Assembly: GCF_036417845.1 (NCBI RefSeq)
Contig: NC_090020.1
Coordinates: forward strand, 41,896,425-41,960,424
DNA: 64,000 nucleotides
From: Apteryx mantelli
Taxonomy: Eukaryota; Chordata; Aves; Apterygiformes; Apterygidae
Reading direction: 5' to 3'
Both the position numbers and the translations under genes were made by a program. Shown one piece after another: positions 12,827 through 25,838 of the stretch. Below the pieces are notes generated by a model. That model was not told the DNA's origin. It saw nothing but the letters and a program-made list of their open reading frames with translations, and made no database searches. The stretch's first letter is position 1. Each line of letters opens with the position of its first letter.

Positions 12827-15800
12827 TATCATGGATAAGCATAAACTAAACCCATTTCTGACTACAAGACTGCTCGGAAAGCTGACACTGAAAGATAAGG
12901 CATTCCTAGGGAACAAGGAGATTTTGTAGCAATTTTCTGAAGTACTGTAGGCTTAAATATGTCACTGAAGAATGATGCTAGTTCTTGGTGTGATCCGTTT
13001 ACTAAGATTTTATAATTGTCAGTGGACATCAGCGATCCACTCATCAGCTACTGTTTACAGGAATATAAATGAGGCAGAGCTAGTAGCAGCAACAGGCTAT
13101 AACGGTGAAGAAAAGTCATAGTGACACAGTGCTGGTCAGCAAAGGCTCAAACGAACTGATGAGAAGGTGACAGATACTTGAGCTGAACAGCCTGGCCTTC
13201 ACTATCAACATCACTTCCTTAATGACTACCCACACCTTTGAAAAGGCTATTTCATCTGGTGTGTGAAAACTGCTTACAAGAGTTGGTAATCCCCTTTCCT
13301 TCTCATGAGCTCAGACTGATTTTTCAGGGTCCGCTATTGCTATCCACTTGCAGTTAATATGGCACCCTTGTGCTTTGACATAAATCTGAAGACTTCCTTG
13401 GCCTGCCTGAAGGCATTTACATTTGGGGACATGCAAACAATATTCCTGGGGGTGCAAGAGATGGCACTCCTATAAATACTGTTTTAATATCTTGCTTTAA
13501 TTTACGGGCTAAAGAGTTAGCTTTGAAGAAATAGCTCCTTTCTTCGCACTTTGCCAGCTTTGCAGCTGGCTCCTTCCCCAAGCGCAGACCTGATCCTTCA
13601 TGCAGTAGCTGAATGGCCAGAACAAAACAGAACAGTAAATCTCTGAACCTTGTACTTGTAAAGGAAGACCGAGGGAAGAAATTGCTCAGGATTATGTTAC
13701 TGGCATGAGTTCAACTGCCAAGAATGAATCGGGAAGGTGTTTGTTTTACAGAGAGCAAAGGCAGTTGAAACAGCAAAGAGCAGCCCATTTGAGAAGTCCA
13801 CTAAAACTAAAAAGAAAATAACATATGCTCTCTGCTAATGTGATTTGAAGAGCTAGGTGTACAGAGACACACCAGTCAGCGAGGAAAGAAATGGCATAAC
13901 AATTCAATCACCACAATCGAAGGGTGGAAGAGGTTACTTCAAGAGAGGCATCAGCCTCTCATAGTTACTGTTCAACAATGCTTTTTACATACAGCTTTGG
14001 GCAGCGCTTCACATTTTTGTTCTTTCCTTCTTTTAGCTCAATTTTTAATGAGCAGATGTGTCAGAAAAATTGATTAATACACGCAAAAGTATCGGAACGG
14101 CTACATTACATCCACAGCCATACTGACGACAGCCAGGGAAACGTTCCCAGGCACGCACCTAACGGGCAGACCTTTAACTGGTGTGAACTGGTGCCACCCT
14201 ACTGCAGCCGTTAAGGCTCAACTAATTCAACACCAGCTAGAGAGCTGGTCTTCCAGGCCTTCCTGTGATGCTTGCAGTCAGGCCTGGCACAACAGGTATG
14301 TGGTGTTACCGATGCAGGGTATAACCCTGCCCCTTAATACTACTGGTCAGAAAATTCAGGGCTTACGAACAGGGGTTATCAGTCCATTCTCACTTTCTGA
14401 AGGCAAACGATCACTAATTTCTGACATATGTATAGTCAAAAAAATTGGCCATCAGAAGGGTACATTTTACCTCCTCCCTACACAGTAAGTAACACCTTAT
14501 AAATTCCAACAGTTACAAAAAATTACTTTAGTCTCACACTATTTCATATTTTAAACGTAAAAAGTCCAGGTGCTACTATCTATATGAATGTTTCACTACA
14601 GTGGAATATCAGAGATGCCAAACTTCAGTGCATTTAATTTTCAGGAGGTAATCTAATTTGTCATTTCTTTCTACCAGTCATGAGACATGCCCCAAACTGA
14701 AGGCATTAACTTAGTTTGTCTTCCTTATTCTAGCAAGGTTTTTACCTTTTTCAGTAACTACAGCCTGCAAACATGCAAAGATGGGTTTTTAAACAAAAAA
14801 AAATCTTGATTCTAAAGGTGACTAAAATTGAAAAGATAAATACATACATGCGCATAGTTGTTACTTCAGGCAACACCAGAGCAGGCTTATTATTCATTTC
14901 CCAAGAAAAACTGAACCATAAATATTGAGATAGCAGAAATTTGATCAGAGCAGTTTTAAAGAACGCTAAGTGACAAAAACTCCATACCTCATTGCATACA
15001 TAGCCATGAGAAGGTAAACAGACAGCATACCAACTTAGCTAAAATCAGTGACTTTCACTTGAGCCTAGAGGCCATGGTACTTTCCAGATCATTTTGAAAG
15101 CTATTACTCCTGAAAGACAAAAGATTGGCTTGTCTTCAACACTAACATATCATATTCAACCCATTATTTTTACTATGTAGAAGAGCAATATTTAAGCTCC
15201 CAAGTCATCAAAATTGACCATGTTTTCAGACTTAACATATTGCCAAGGATAGCAAACCATAAGACATCTACAGATTAAGCATTACTTAAAAATAAAGGCA
15301 AAGTTAATGATTGTATTTGGTATCTAGAATTATTTGCATTTAGAGCCCAGATTTTATTTGCATCTGTGTACATGTATATATTTGACACCTGATTTTAAGA
15401 GAGGATACATCTCTCTCCCAACACAGATGTTCTTAAAGCGAAATTCTTGGCTACAAATTTTCGCTTATCTCAAAGTTATGAGAGGCTTCTAATATTTTCC
15501 ATCCCAAACAAAATCTGCTAAAGGAACTTCCAGCTTTGTATTTCACATCTTTCGCATTGCCAGAGCAATTATCGCAGCTTTGTGCTAATCAGCAATGCAC
15601 CAGGTGAAAAAGCTGTCACTTCCCTGAAAAGTTCTGGTGACACAATAAACGCAAGGCATCTGCTTCATCCGAGAACGTCTCTGCAATTCCAGCCACTCAA
15701 GCTGTCAATTAAAACATTGTTTTACTGCACAACTGACACAAAATTCCTAGTGAAAGAACTGTCTGACTTCAGATTCATTGTGTAAAAAAAATCACTGCAT

Positions 15801-17023
15801 GACACCGTCACAAAGGAAGCATTCTGGTATCTGCATATTAGCATTTTAAATATCAAATTGCATAGTACTTCTGCAAAGATGCTCAAAAGTTTTTGGTCAC
15901 AACAGTAATGCAACAGCTGCTGGCTATTTAGTTTAGACATAATCTTTGAGCTTAATAAAAGTAATAATGCATAAACACAGATTGAAAGCCCACATTCGAT
16001 ACCTTGTTCCCTCACAAGACACAGCCAGCCTGGGAATTTATTAGACTAGTCCTGCACTAAATTTTACTAGCCTCTCTTGTGACTCCTCTCTGGAAAAGCA
16101 ATGCCTGAGTAAGCCAAGCAATGGCTCTGCCCTCATCTTAACACTTGGGTTAAATGTAAAACAAACTGTTAGCAGTTTCGGGAGGTTAAAAATCCTCACC
16201 AGCCACTTGGTTGTGAATCCCAACAGCTTTGTCCAGACAGCTCTGTCTTCCCCCCACGATTTCAGAAAGGCATACACCAGGAATAAGGGTTTAGTCAACT
16301 ATAGCACGCTTGTACCTGTTTTCTCTTGTGCAAATGCACAGCAAGTAATGGTTTCCCCCCCCAAAATTTGGATATGAATCAAGAAGGATATTTTACAGTA
16401 AACCATAAAAGAAAGCTTCCATTTTAAAACATCAGTTAAAATTGCTCTTTTCTTCTACATAATCTTGAAAAATGTTAACCTAAGGATTTGTGCAATTTTC
16501 AGCTGAACAGTACAAACACAATTTTAGTGTCTTAAAAAGTATAAAAGCCTACTCAGCCTAAAATTGAGGTAATAATGTAGCAGCATTTGTAAATTTTTTT
16601 GCCAATTACTGTAATTAATTTCTTTTTTCTAGGTAGACCTAATCCCACAGCACAGAAACAAACTGTAAAAGTCCATGTTGTAGAATAAAGTCTTTATACA
16701 GCACTGTATCAGCAAATTAATAATTTACAGACCATACATTACCAATATGCCCAAGTCTCCTAGAAGCATATGTCCCACTGAACTGCAAAAGAATCAAGCT
16801 CACAGGAGCATGTATTCCATTTTTAGGCAACTTAACTGTTTTTAATCGATACACCTTACCATTTTTGAGAGCACATCATGGTTGCAAAGGCAACCAGTTT
16901 AGTGCTTTCCTATATAAACTGTTGTCTTCATGGAATAAGAAGCAGCTATGAAATGTTAGCATATATAAAAGTTTTCAAAAGTACATCTGAAAGTCTGAAA
17001 GATAGCATAGCTTCTTACACATC
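12827..17023. other. AT-rich non-coding sequence
   Basis: No supported gene. The open frame at 14183-14488 (101 codons) and others have no recognisable motif. Confidence 0.55.
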
Positions 17024-17089
17024 CCAAAATAAATATTTTCAATAAGACTGTAATTACCAAAATAAATATTTTTAATAAGACTTTAATTA
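17024..17089. repeat. 33-bp tandem duplication, two copies
   Basis: Two adjacent copies of a 33-bp unit starting ccaaaataaatatttt (17024-17056 and 17057-17089) differ at two positions. Confidence 0.85.
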
Positions 17090-18233
17090 GAGAGTACTTA
17101 ACAGATTTTCATGAAAGTTCTCAGTATCTTAGCTCATTAATAAGTTTTTAGTCCCAGTAACTTAAGCTCATTAATGGCCAGTGATGAATTCAGCTAAACC
17201 CATGGAAAATTTGATAATAGTGATTTAAAGTGAGTACCTACCACACATTAAGAGGATGCTGCAAAATATGTACTTACAAAAAATATAATTGCAGAAAAAT
17301 TACCCTGTGAAAAAAGAATTTCTAGAACAAACCTAATGCACGCCAGTATAGAGAAGGAAATACGACTAATTTGGCACTGTTGCTCTGGTGAAAGCTCTCT
17401 GAGGAAAGCTCAGTCAGAGAAGATTACAAAAACCCAAAACCCCCAAACCACATTTTGATCTAAACAATGAAGAGAAACACCTGAATTCACCATCCTTTTC
17501 TGGTTCCTGTTCTAAAAGTTTTACTCCAAAAGATAAAGGTGTGAAAATGGCAAAAGGATGAGACATTCGTTGTCAAAATACCTATGAATTCTTTCACAAA
17601 AAAAAAGAAAATGACTGCTATTTCAAAAAGTCAATAAAATTATTATGCAAGATGGGTTTTAAATGTGCATAATGGTAGAAATTGTAATGCTAAGCTGAAT
17701 ACATGTGAACAACAAAGAACTCTTCTGAGATGCAAAATCGGGAACAAATCCAGACAATCCAACCTCAATTTCAAGAAGGAAAAAAGGGTTTCCTGGAACA
17801 TAACCCACTGGTGTTTTCTGATGAGAAGCCCAAATGAGTTTAAAAGGCGCCTTTAAAACACGTGAACATCTGGACCTTGCTAATTGAAAACAGCGTTACA
17901 GTCTTCCTCTCTATCGCCAATGTCTTTACTGGAGAGAAATGAATTTTCTTGACCCAAGTACATTAATGTAATTGATAAAAGGTTGAGCTGGCATATTTCG
18001 CCATATGTGTTACTTGGATCTGATGCAGTTTCATCTACAATAAAACAATAAAACCTACATTCTGCCAAGACTGCAGTAGGCTGGCAAGTTCTAGGACACT
18101 GTGCAGAATTCCTTTGGTGAGTCTCTATGTATCTGAGAGCTAAGACTTTGCATAGCTACGCCAGCAGGCAGAGCTTGCCATATCCAGCAACAAAAGAAGG
18201 GAGGACCCTGACCTTATTTCTGAGGCATTAAGA
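17090..18233. other. AT-rich non-coding sequence
   Basis: Nothing recognisable was seen. Confidence 0.55.
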
Positions 18234-18475
18234 CCTACGGGTTGAGACAGAAATGATCCGACAGTGAAAAGCCCTGGATTTCTAGTATAATTTAGGGTAA
18301 AGGTTTCAAGTTAGTTCATTAAGTGCAACAAAACATTTCAATTAATGCAGGCAAACCTATGGGTTGAGACAGAAATGATCCGACAGTGAAAAGCCCTGGA
18401 TTTCTAATATAATTTAGGGTAAAGGTTTCAAGTTAGTTCATTAAGTGCAACAAAACATTTCAATTAATGCAGGCA
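18234..18475. repeat. 122-bp tandem duplication, two copies
   Basis: Unit one (18234-18355) begins cctacgggttgagacag and unit two (18356-18475) begins cctatgggttgagacag. The copies differ at two positions (cctacg/cctatg and ctagtata/ctaatata), so the duplication is recent. No coding content was seen. Confidence 0.95.
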
Positions 18476-18908
18476 GATTTAAGTTGCAATACGGTATGTG
18501 CACACTATGTTCTTATCAAGGTTAGAGGCTGTCTTCTGGGCAGAGATCAGCTCCTGACTCTCTCCACTCAGAGGCAGAGCTTTCCTCAGGCCCTTTTTTT
18601 GCAGCAATCAATTCTCAGTCCACCTTCTTGCCAACTACTAGCTATGACTTGACCAGCCCCCACCTTCAACATACATGGCTGCTACACCCTCACCACTCCA
18701 TATACTCGATGAATTATTTAACATTACAGTGACGATCATTAACATAAGTATTAAAAACAAAGACAGACAAATTTGAACAGGGAAAAAAAGGAGGAACAGA
18801 TGCTGTGTAAATCTTTATCAATACGTATTCCATGTCTGAATTCTGTACGAACTATAAAAAATACCAGCCTACCAATAATGACTAACTACCCGTCATGGAG
18901 AAAGCACT
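18476..18908. other. Non-coding sequence
   Basis: Nothing recognisable was seen between the tandem duplication and the G run. Confidence 0.5.
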
Positions 18909-18927
18909 GGGGGGGGGGGGGGGGGGG
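18909..18927. repeat. Poly-G run, 19 bases
   Basis: Nineteen consecutive G residues. Such a tract can form a G-quadruplex and is error-prone in sequencing, so the exact length is uncertain. Confidence 0.9.
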
Positions 18928-21170
18928 AGCTGTCTTGAATTAATTGAAAATGTCGACTTGTGCCCCTAGGTTGCCATGTAACTCTGAAAACTGAATACAG
19001 TTTCCCATCACCTTCTCCCTGTCTTGCCTCCTACTGATTGTCACGCTAACTTCTCAGTGTCTCACTTCAAACCCAGCTCCCCATTGGTGGGAGCACCTAC
19101 GATCGAGACAGCTGAGCACCAGGTGCAGGCAGACCTCAGCTGTTGGCAGGAAGGCTTTTGAGCAAATCCATAACATGAATAATAAGAACCCACTGCTGAG
19201 ACTTTCTTCTGGGTTTCTGTGGTCCCCGGGCCTTATCCCTTTCAGATTCAATTTAAAAGGAAACGCTCAACATTTCCACTTCCTTCCAGCAAGCTATCTC
19301 CTTGGTATCCACTGTCTTCACTCTGCAGAGGGTACTACAGAATTTGCCTCCTTAGTGATTAATACGACAGGGTCCCCCGCTGGTTTAGGTTACTGAATCA
19401 TATATAGCATACCAGAAAGCCTTTTTTCTGGCACATCTTGAAAAAAAATTATTAAGTGTCTGTAGTATGCTTGTGTGTATTTTGAATTAAAGATGACCTG
19501 CAATTCCACTGCAATTTCTCTCAGCCACAGAATGAGCTAATAATGAAAATGTTTCTGTATTACTAAAAAAAAACAAAAAAACTCTTAACTTTGAGATTCC
19601 CAGTAAGATTATGTTAATAGCACTGTTGTTTACAGAGATTATTCTGATTTATGATTAGCTTTTTCAGGGCACTTATATAACTTCTCAAGCACAACAATAA
19701 ATAACTCAGGTCCACCAGAAGATGTCAACAAGACAGTCAGCTAAGGATGAGTCAAATATCTACTAGTCATATTTGTACTGTGTGACACTCCTGACAACGT
19801 ACCAGCTGTCAAAAATGTAATGTACTTTGCACCTACCCTATTTCCATGTATAGATGATGACGATGCATTGAGCAGCTAAAGCAATGCTGAGGACAATGTC
19901 AAATGTGTAAATGTCAAGGAATTTTGCTTGACTAGCAAATGAAGCTGAACTGCATCAGTTTTTTTAATTCCCAGACAGTAAATTCATAGTCATGAAAAGC
20001 ATTCCCTACTCTGAACAAACATGCTGTGAACCAAACATCAGAACAGCATCTATGAACAAAATTAAACATGGTGCTTCACTGAAGTTAATAAAGTTCTGTT
20101 TAATCACTCTTGCGCTAATTTTGATACTATTATTTATGTTGGACCAACACTGAGCATTAGAGAAAAATTAATTTTAAGACAACAGGATTCTAAACTAAAG
20201 GGTGGCTGCTTCTGAATCATGAGATTCAGATAGAATTTTAAAATAAAGTTTTTCTAAGTATTCAGTGGAAGCTGAATTGCATCTTTAATTTTCATTATAT
20301 CATTTGAATATGAGCTATCCTTTTACAGGGATACTTACATGAGGGAGCTGTAAAGTGCATTCTGGGTTCAGGATCAAGAAACTGCGAGATTAGTATGCTT
20401 TTCTTTCTTAAACCACAGAAACTATCACCTAACACTTAAATGTGCTTGCACTGTCAACATCCCTATCCCCTAAAAAAAACTTTAACAGCTGTGGCAAATT
20501 CACAGTGGAATTATGGCAAATGGTCACAATGAACAGCAAGACGAGTTTCACAGTTGTCACTCAAAAGGGAACTGTGCAATCAGTGTGTTGGCAGGTATTG
20601 TGGATAATCTGTTTTTACCTGAAGGAGCCCTCTGGAGGCTTCAGCAATACCTCCCTGCTCCTCTCTCCAGAGGAGCTTAGCTCTGCAACACCATCGGTGG
20701 CCCTGCTCTGAGGGAGAGGATGGGCAAGAGCAGCCTCCTGTGCTGTGCCTAGTCCCAGCCCTTCTCGCCACCACACTGCCAACGGTCATGTCAGGAGCTC
20801 CAGCATCTTCCCAAATGCAAGTGCTGAGCTCCTGGACAGCCCATAACGCAGACCGGAGAAGTAAAAAGCTTCCTTAGTCTTGGAAGAGGCAATGAAACAC
20901 AAAATTCAACTGATTTTTTTTTCCCCCCTTTAGTGCCCAACTACTTGTCATAGGAACAGAGCAACAAAACCTCCAGAAAAGGGTTAGAGCAGCACAAGAA
21001 GAGAACAAAATCAGTTGCCTGAGATTTCATATCCTCCTCTTTTAGTTCTCTTGTGTTTCATCTAATGTATTTTATCTTTGTTTTCATTATCTAATATTGC
21101 TGATCAAAATGAGCATACTGCAAAGTAAATTACTTTTCATATTTTCCTGTACTGGATAAGAAAGTAAGAA
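18928..21170. other. Non-coding sequence
   Basis: No gene was recognised. A GC-richer stretch at about 20600-20860 keeps short frames open on both strands without recognisable protein content. Confidence 0.5.
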
Positions 21171-21380
21171 TAACTGTACTGGATCAGAGTAAAGACCCAC
21201 CTAGCCCCTCTCTTAAAAAGTGGATGCCTGAAGAACCTTATTATAACAGCGCAAGCATATTTGTCCCAGATTCCAGCACTTGGAAGTTCATGGACTTCCT
21301 GAGCCAAAACTCATGCAGCCTTGTGTTTCATAGCTCTCGATGGACTGATTTTCCATCAATAAAAATGTGTGCTTCATTTT
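21171..21380 (+). repeat. Old CR1-type or other amniote retroposon relic (tentative)
   Basis: The block starting tgtactggatcagagtaaag, followed by cccacctagcccctctc and ending near gatggactgattttccatca, resembles in order and spacing a common reptile 3' UTR repeat (actggatcagaccaaaggtcc, then catctagcccagtatcctgtc). It is heavily diverged. The identification comes from recall of that repeat and was not searched. Confidence 0.4.
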
Positions 21381-24300
21381 TCCTTTGTAAATCAGCATAA
21401 CCCTGCTAGTTTTTTTTTTTCAAAGCTGCCATTTATTTTCTATTTCTTTTATCTATTTTTGAATTGGTTTTGTCGAATAGCTTAATTTTGTATCTTTATA
21501 AACTGAACTACCAGCAACACACTATAAAAAAAAGGCTGCAAATTCATTGCCAACCTATGACATAAGATATTATGTTGCTGCTAGTACCAGAAATGGAATC
21601 TGAGGAAGGACATTTCAAAAATAACTCCCAAAGTTCTTAAATTGTTGCAAAACTGCCCCACATGGGAATACAGATGACAATATAGTTTACAGTGGACTGT
21701 AAGTGGATTCAGTTTATAAAAAGAATAACCATATTTTCAGTAACTGTAGTTCATCATATTTTTAGAGCAATTTTTTAATGGCATACTTGAAATCTTCCAA
21801 AATATTCAGAGATTTTTTTTGTTCCCCATAAATCCCATGCCAATTTTACTTAGAACATTACCTATTCCAGAAATTCTTGAATGTATTAATTAAGCACTTG
21901 ATGTGTTTGATTTCTATTCATCTGATTTGCAGTATCACGGACAGCTCAAGTAACAAATAACAGCTCAGCTCAGAACCTGCAGTTTCACACGCCAACAACA
22001 AGCCTGTATTTCAACCTGCTTTGTTTCCCCTCACCTCATACTCCAGCAACTGATCTGGAAAGGACACATTTCTGTTTGGTCCTTTACACAGTGCTCCTAT
22101 TCATCAGGTCTATCTGAAGTGCTCTGATCTCTATGAAATGTGCTCTACAGAGTCTTTCTAGGAAGCGTGTTATGTCTTCTGATTTTCATCAGACCATTAC
22201 ATATTAGTAGGAAGACGGTCAATCATCTGCTTCCTAAGCTTCAGGAGTATCTGAAGAGGATTAGCTGCAATGCCATGTCCTGTGTTCCTGCCTGGCATAT
22301 AAGGCCTGGACTGGCATCAGCATGATGAAATCTCTCTATGCATCTTTCATTTGTATCAATATCTGCTCTTTTTTTTCCCCTGATTCTCTTTGACCTTTGC
22401 GTTTGGTTTCTCTTGGCTGGCTCCCTGGAAGCTCTACATATTTTGAATTCAAGTACTCCAAAATCTTTTGCAGCCACTCAGTTTACCATGATACCCTTTA
22501 TTACCCTAAAAATTTTCAGTTTACGCTGGCTTAACACAATATTTTGACTGTGTTATACCAAGAATCAGGAGAAATAGATTCTGTATTAGGAATTTTTCTT
22601 TCTATTATCCAAGAGATAGGCTGATTCAGTAATGGTAGCTAGTAAAAACAGATAGAAGGCAACATCATTTATTGTGGCTGCTGCTAGTGATAAAAAGAAA
22701 GTCTTCTGAAGAGAGCATATATTTATTTTATTCAATAGGGCCTGTTTATCTCATAGAGCAGCTAAAACTAACGTACTTTGTAACATACTTGTGTGTTGAT
22801 ATTATGCCAACCTAATTTGAATGTTTTCCTTAATCTCTTCTCTGACATTAATATGAAAAAGTAACTGAACATTTATGGAGATTGCATCTTTGTTTATAAA
22901 ATTCCTTAAGAGAAAATTATATTTAGTTTACTCAACCCCGGACAGGAAATATTTCCCAGTATGCCCAGATTTTAGCAAATGGTCTTTAAATACGAAGTTC
23001 TGAGCCATGTCAGTAACTTCAGCTTGTTTTTTCAGGCTTGCAGGCCCAGGTAATCTTCACCAAAATCAAGAAACCATCCTCACTAAGACAATCTTCTTCT
23101 TTTCCCCTTAGTCACATGTTCTAAATTATGCAAATGAACAAAAAGAATATAGCAGTGAAAATAATGATACACCCTCCATACCCAGGTTAAAGTGTAGCCT
23201 TCCAGGCATAGAGACCCAGAATACATGAACAACAAGAGTAGTGATGAAGAAAAAAATTAAATAAAATACACATACACACATATATATACAGAATATGCAA
23301 CAAAATACAAACATACACACATACTTCGAGAGAAAGCAAAATATTTCAGCAAATGCTGTTTTTTTCCAGTACATTTGTATAATGCAGAGAACACATGGGA
23401 CTGATTGCCAGATTTCCAACATGCATACATTTCACACTCTCTGTATAAAGATATCAAGAAAAAGAACACATTTTATCACTTCCTATTTCTTGGATCTTTC
23501 AAATAATTAATTTCATCATACTAACACCCACTTTCACTTATTCAAAGTATTAAACAGATAGCACATCTGTATCTGATACTTCACAAACATCTGATCTGTT
23601 AATAGTTAAGCTTAAATGTAGGCAGTTTTAATCTCAGGGCATACTGGTCAAATTACAAAAGGCCCATTTTGTGGACTGAAGTTGGGCAGCCACATTTTTA
23701 AGTATAGCTTGATAGGTCTTGATACAACAAAAAAATTGAGTCTCCAACTTGCTTCCCAGTTACACCCCCTAGAAGACTTTGGCTACAGAGGAACTGGACA
23801 GTTATTGCTGAAAGATTATTACAGTCCAGCATTGGCTTATAGCATGACATCTTCATGTGTCATGAGAATCAGTAAGTAAGCGGTACTTGCACGACTCTGT
23901 AAAGTATAACATCTTTAGATAATAACTAACTGTTATGATGTGCTTTTTTCACATGTTCCTTAACTCCTGAGGGAAATGCAGTCTGTTGTGAGCCTCCGCC
24001 CCTCCAAGATGATTCATCTTCTGAAGTGAAAACTGAAAAGAACGTTATCAACTACTATATTTTTATACCCTGGAACATCTATTAGATTATTCTAACAATT
24101 TCTAACAGTTTCTTGTCCTGTACAATTCATAGCTGAAGGCAAATTGACAGCATTGCTGTTATAGTATAAGGAGGCTTTGGCATAAGACAATATGCATCTT
24201 GCTAATAATGCATTGCAATATATTACCTGTGTTAAAGGAAAGAATTACTGTCCCCAAAATAAGTGTTAATCCTAGTGTTGGTGTATCAAAATTTAACACC

Positions 24301-25620
24301 AGCAGATAATATTATTAGAAGAAAATTAACAATATGTAGAGGATAACAGTCAAAAGACAGATTGCTACAAGTTTCTTTTACAAAAGTTTTAAATTAAAAT
24401 ACTACTGTAAAAACTGCGTATGCAGGATAAGGCTTTTAATTGTATATGCACATTGCCTGTGCTGGAGGGAGAGGGTTTGTTCCTTTTCCAAATTTTTCTA
24501 AGACAGCAAATAATTTAACAAATCTTAGCACTAGACATACTAAGTCAAAATGTGTTTATGGCTTTTAAGGTGCCTAGATTAGTGGAACGATGTAAATATT
24601 CTTCAGGAAAAAATATTTATACTACTGTAAAATTAATATATTAGTAAATCCAAAATAAATCAATGCAACATAATTAGTTAAAAATGATCTGTTCACCATC
24701 AATAAATTCCTTAACATTGAATAGTATGCAAATTCTTATGTCTTATATAGATCTGTTCTGGAAATGACGGCAAAAGCATGCATCCTGCTTACTCACTGCA
24801 GAAATTATTCAAATAACTTTTTGGTAGAATTTACCATTTTGAATCATGCCATTGTCACCATAGTAACACACCTATCTTTATAACAAACAAAGTTTTCATG
24901 GTATTTACATTTAACAAAAACTCATCTCTATGAATGTAATCCTCTTACATGAAGACTTCTTTCTCCCAGAAATAACAAATTCCACATCTACTATTCAAAC
25001 TAAACTGCTACCTTATGATAGGACAATTTATGGCATGTGCAGGCACTTTTTTTTTTTTTTTTTAATGTGAAACCCAAGACTATTTTCATGACATATACCT
25101 TCGCCTACAACAAGCTTTAGTCACTCTTCCAGGCGGAATACAAAAGTGAAAATATTATTTATTCAGTACTGGCAGTGTGCTAGACACATGCACCATGTAT
25201 GTTGGGCCACTATTTTCTATAGCTTAAAGACTGCTCTGAAGGAAAGTAGCTGCTCTTCTCCTCCCCTGCAGTAATGAAGCCTACAAAGATGTCTTGAGCA
25301 TGCATATGATTTGAAGTTAAAAAATTGATTTTTAACTGCCTGTTGATACCTTCATGAGCCCTTTTTTGTCATGCTTTTTTTTTAAGCAAACCTAGAGCAC
25401 ATCTTGCTCAGCTAGCCCACCAAAGTAGCTGCACACAAAGCACCTAAATCCAGAAGCTCGAGGAAGCAGAAAGATGAAAAGTAAATCCAAGAAACTTAGG
25501 AGAATGCATCAAAAATGAGATCAAGAACTCACATCCCTTTCTAAGATCAAGATCTTTCAAATATACGGCTTTCACTTTTTGGCTATTTTTACAGTGCTTA
25601 ACTTGGTGCCAAGACACTTC
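21381..25620. other. AT-rich non-coding sequence
   Basis: No supported gene. It includes a CA/TA-rich simple stretch at about 23263-23325 and a T17 homopolymer at 25047-25063. ORFs around 23126-23510 come from that simple repeat. Confidence 0.55.
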
Positions 25621-25838
25621 AGTCACAGAGTGACAGAATAGTTGGGGTTGGCAGGGACCCCTGGAGATCGCCTGGTCCAACCCCCTGCTCAGGCTGGGGC
25701 ACCTGGGTGTAGCAGGTTGCCCAGGACTGTGTCCAGGCGGGTTTTGAATATCTCCAAGGATGGATGGATCTCCACAACCTCCCTGGGCAACTTGCTCCAG
25801 TGTTCAACCACCCTCACAGTTACTCAAAGCAAAAAAAT
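25621..25838 (-). mobile_element. CR1 LINE 3' fragment, inverted
   Basis: Reverse-complement CR1 tail. It begins gtcacagagtgacagaatag, continues through gttggggttggcagggaccc and ctggtccaaccccctgctca, and reaches gcaacttgctccagtgttca. Its octamer end has decayed compared with the + strand copies, so it is probably an older or different CR1 subfamily. Short frames crossing it are artefacts. Confidence 0.92.

Noticed and set aside
23126-23510. Overlapping ORFs on both strands
   Set aside because: They come from a CA/TA simple repeat and AT-rich flanks, with no protein motif.
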